Part shown: piece by piece, positions 60,137 through 64,000 of the stretch
How the letters are laid out: every line of letters starts with the position of its first letter
Position numbering within the stretch: position 1 is the stretch's first letter
Source of the DNA: Anticarsia gemmatalis
Lineage: Eukaryota; Arthropoda; Insecta; Lepidoptera; Erebidae
Length of the DNA stretch: 64,000 nt
NCBI RefSeq assembly: GCF_050436995.1
Contig: NC_134751.1
Location: 6,882,001-6,946,000, forward strand
Reading direction: 5' to 3'
The notes under the pieces: model-generated
Told to the model about the DNA's origin: nothing
Database searches by the model: none
What the model saw: only the letters and a program-made list of their open reading frames with translations
Program-made: the position numbers and the translations under genes

Positions 60137-60386
60137 ACTAGCTGACCCGCGCAACTTTGCTTGCGTCACGTAAGAGAATCATAATTTTCCCCGTTTTTGT
60201 AACATTTTTCACTGGTACTCTGCTCCTATTGGTCGTAGGGTGATGATATATAGCCTAGACCCTTCCTCGATAAATGGGCTATCTAACAGTGAAATAATTT
60301 TTCAAATCGGACCAGTAGTTCCCGAGATTAGCGCGTTCAAACAAACAAACAAACAAACTCTTCAGCTTTATAATATTAGTATAGAT
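60137..60386 (+). mobile_element. family A repeat, copy 6
   Basis: ACTAGCTGACCCGCGCAACT start, conserved core, short (CAAA)n run, TTTATAATATTAGTATAGAT end. Confidence 0.8.
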
Positions 60387-63300
60387 TATAGTTTTACATA
60401 CCGCTACTACTAAAGAAACAATTGCCAAAAAGTATCAATGTCTCTCACGACATAATTATTATAATTGTATGCTCAATCAAATGTCAAACACCAACAAAAA
60501 GTTGACATTAACACGATAGTAGTTCAATAGTATCGTATTAAATTGTCACAACACGAATCAATTACAAGACCTTACCTTACAGAAAAGTAATAATCGTCAA
60601 AGAAAATAATTATTATAGGTCAAACTTAATAATATCGATTAAACGCTTACCTTTATTAAAATAATCACAGTTTCACCATCAAGATGACTTAGCGATTACT
60701 AATAGTAGTAAGTAAATCGTAGGTTTTTCTTGCAACAATCTGCGTTCGTATAATTGATGATTAGTTAGTTAATTATGTGATCTCATCGCACGGTCATCTC
60801 TCAAGCCAGCCGAACATTACGTTAATAGCCCCGAACGACCTTACGTTGGCTCATATCAGCTCTTAGTAATGACTACGCACCTCACAAATTCATTTACGAA
60901 TGAATTGACTATTATTTTTTGTGTCATATTATGTTAAACAATTTTATTATTTACAAATATACTTATTTATTTATATTGTGTTGTGGAATTTGGACGATGT
61001 CCGTAATTTAATCGTAGTAAATGTTGTTGAAAGTGTCAATTAAATGTAACCAATTGTTATGATTAATTGTCTTCTCAGAGTGAAAATACATGCAAATTGA
61101 CTAGTAGATCTGCACATCCTATAGAAATCTTCTGTATTACATCCTAACTTTGTAAAGTTTTGATGCATCAACTCTAACCTCTATTGCTTGCAATGTTATT
61201 GACGTCTTAACCCTTCACCAGAAACTTAAGGTTTATGGAAACAAAACAATGTCATTTCAAAGTTAAAACAAATAATGTTCCCAATTACTTCATAAGTAAT
61301 TCCACCTACTTATATCAATAATGAAAATTACTTATTATACTGAGTACACAATGATGTCAACAATAACAGAACGAGTTATATTACTGGTCATCATTTCCAC
61401 TGTGACCTTCGTCCGTACAAATGTATTTTTGTTTCGTACCTTGACCGTTGTATTAAGTTCTCGGTCTAAGTTAATATTAAGGCTCGGTTGACATGCAAAC
61501 GTTTATGACTGTCCAGTCGTTACCAACGAACGCTTCTTATTAGCTCTTTAAACAACAAGTTTTGCATATTTTAGTAGAGACAGTTTGAATTTTATTGCAT
61601 TTAAAAAGTATAAATTGTTGCTCTCGAAAATGTCTCCACTACGTCTTATTTTTAAATAACGTTTTTCGATTTATTTACTCAGAATGATTCAATAACAAAC
61701 ATTCATAAACCTACTTGCGAATCATTACTTATAGAAGCGAACAGACTCTTAACACAGGCACTTACAAGAAATCTTCCGTCAGACAAAACAAAAAAACTAA
61801 CGATCTGTTTACACAAACAATACCGAGACAAGACATTGTATTGATTGATCATTCCGGGTCAACGTATCCAGGCGTCGTCAACATCTGTTCAGCTTATTAT
61901 AGAGCCGGTTGAGAAGCGGTCTCGGGAGAAATTCAATGGTATTGTTAAATTTTCGCAAATGGTCCGCGCAGCTCACGACGCCGCACACACCTTGACAGCC
62001 AAGGGATCTGGGACACTATTACATGTCTCATGAATACTCTACGTTAGATATGTACTTGTCTTGTGACTCCTTGCATTGTGTCTTGTGTTGTGTATACAGA
62101 GCTTCCTCGGGCTTGGCTGGAATTGTGCTGGTTTGCGTTAAGTGTGCTATGAAATGTATGAGGTTATTTTTTTGTTGTATGTTTTAGATACTTATTTTTG
62201 TAAACCTGCAGGCTAGAATCTAAAGAGAAGCAGGGGAACTATATCCTCCTGCATCTACAAAACCTCTTTTGTTTGAGCATTTTATTATATTCCTAATATG
62301 TTATAGCCTCGACTCTGAAACAAAGATTTCAGGTTTTTTCCATAAAAGAAAGATCATATTATTATATAGAGTCAAAAATAAAATAATAAAACTGAAGGGT
62401 TGCATTACAGTGAGTAAAGTAGTTCAGCTGTAAACATACATTACTTCTTACCCATTATTCCACATCAATCTCGAAATATAATAAGAAATTCTACCCCAAC
62501 ATATGTGTCTGACCTTTCATGATACGATATTCCGATTTGTGTTCAACCCCTGAATTTTTGTTACTCATCCACTAACCTGACCGGCCCTGTCCACTTAACT
62601 TGAATAATGATGTGCGAGGAAAAAGGATCGGTGAAGCGAACCGGGAAAATGTGAACCTCCGTACGTACGAACAATCCGCCCCAACCAGCCCACCGATTGA
62701 AAAACTTATGTACAACTTTCGCTAATCTTTTTTTAATCTTTGACTGCTCACTTTTTGTCCGCACGACATTTCCTACTTATTTATTTTCAAAGACATATCG
62801 GCTATAGGGCTTTATTTTCAAGACAAAAATCATTATTTACCCAAAGTAAATTTCGTATTACATTCATAGTGCTAGATAGAGCTAAATATTCATTCACTAC
62901 ACATTCCATAATAACGTAAGTTCTTCAGACCGTAAGTTGAATTTATAAAACCAAATACAATGTCTTTACCAAAGCAACAAAATCAACTACTGTGTCATCT
63001 CAAAAATGTGACATAAAAAAGGATGAGGCTTTGTTTACACATGGGTGTTTTCCCGGCTTACCTAATTAAAAATGAAATCTCGTGTGACATAAAATTTGGA
63101 TGAGGCCTAATAATAAAATGTAAGCAGAAGGCGGCGATGTAGTTGCGGTGCGTAACCCCGTGGAAAGAAAACGGCTTTCTTTACGAGCTATTCCGCTGAG
63201 CCAATATTTCTCCGCGACAGTGCGCGGCATCATAAAATAAAACGAAAAATTCCAACACTGCCTCGAGCCGCCATGAAAATCATAAGAGGCGAGATTTTAT

Positions 63301-64000
63301 GCCCTATCGGCCGACACACTTCGTCAGGTGATTAATATCGTAAATAATGTACGTATGACACGCACTTCATTATTAATATTTTACGCGGCGGCTGCATTAA
63401 CACTTGTTGGTAATTTATTGTTCAAATAATTGCTTGTTTGTTGAGATTTGTTTTTATCATTCATTGTAAATGAAGGTATAGCTACTACCTATATTTCCCA
63501 ACATTTCCCTTTCCAGGCACTTTGACTTGACCGTTTTCGTTTAAGATGTTATCATACAAAGTACGCTATTTTCATAAGTCTGAAGTGAACATTGGTAGTA
63601 GGTGAATGGGCGTGTGGAGTGCACTTATAATGTTGTGCGCTCGAGTCTCGTACGACAACCGCTTGACAAAATACTCTGCCAATTGTGTCGGAGTACCGCC
63701 CTCAATTGTTCCACATGAAAAATGGCCTATTCGGATTGTTCCCGAACAAATGCGTGCCGTGCGGGTCATTACGCTTTGTTTTAGGTATAAGTACGACAAA
63801 AAATTCACTGTGAAAAGCTGAAATTTTCGCTTCCGCCCTCTTGAGTTGTGAGCAAGCACTGTTTAAACTAAGGCAATTGTTTTGCCTTGAAAAATTATTT
63901 TCTACAAACATTTTCTATTCTTTTATTTGAAACACAATAGAGAACGTTTCATATAATATTATTTCTATTGTAAGAGTAGCGGTAGTTTTTCGTCGTAGGA
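60387..64000. other. gene-free interval at the right edge
   Basis: No credible exon or named repeat was found. A GC-richer patch around 63120-63330 may be regulatory. Open frames of 60-95 residues on both strands lack any supporting feature. Confidence 0.4.

Overview
The window is a piece of a eukaryotic, almost certainly lepidopteran (moth or butterfly), nuclear genome. It is AT-rich, its coding exons are split by GT-AG introns, it is crowded with tRNA-derived SINEs and moth-type interspersed repeats, and it holds a cluster of ENF-family insect cytokine genes (the growth-blocking / paralytic / plasmatocyte-spreading peptide family). That family, in its canonical ENF form, is typical of Lepidoptera. 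The species cannot be fixed from the sequence alone.

Layout. From 1 to about 39.9 kb I find no convincing protein-coding exon. This part holds single-copy AT-rich DNA, SINEs, LINE tails, MITEs and two copies of a 1.15-kb foldback, Helitron-like element (28.6-31.4 kb). Genes occupy about 39.9-55.8 kb. On the plus strand, a signal-peptide exon (39920-40004) fits either a large Pro/His-rich exon (40657-41969) or a chain of three exons (42123-43098) encoding an acidic Pro-rich tail. On the minus strand lie an ENF paralogue (43405-43779), the main ENF cytokine precursor (44775-45341), and two small ORFs just upstream of it that encode secreted proteins ending in the same two-cysteine pattern (45938-46159 and 46217-46525). 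Further upstream is an unrecognised secreted protein (47064-47507). A third foldback element follows at 47.9-49.0 kb. A five-exon minus-strand gene for a 95-residue secreted Ser-rich, Cys-containing protein spans 50534-55774; its introns carry a hAT relic nested in a LINE fragment and a perfect palindrome. From 55.8 to 64 kb no gene is visible.

How the genes fit together. The two small ORFs plus the ENF precursor reproduce the uENF1-uENF2-ENF order that I recall being reported for lepidopteran ENF genes, where one polycistronic mRNA encodes three proteins. A strong intron (45580-45935) directly after the second stop codon supports a joint transcript here. Each product carries a signal peptide and ends in a C-x2-G-x6-G-x-C module, which is the fold of the mature cytokine. 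The locus therefore looks like a small secreted-peptide cluster for stress, immune and growth signalling, flanked by lineage-specific secreted low-complexity proteins. All exon structures were inferred by eye from splice sites and reading phase; transcript data would settle them.
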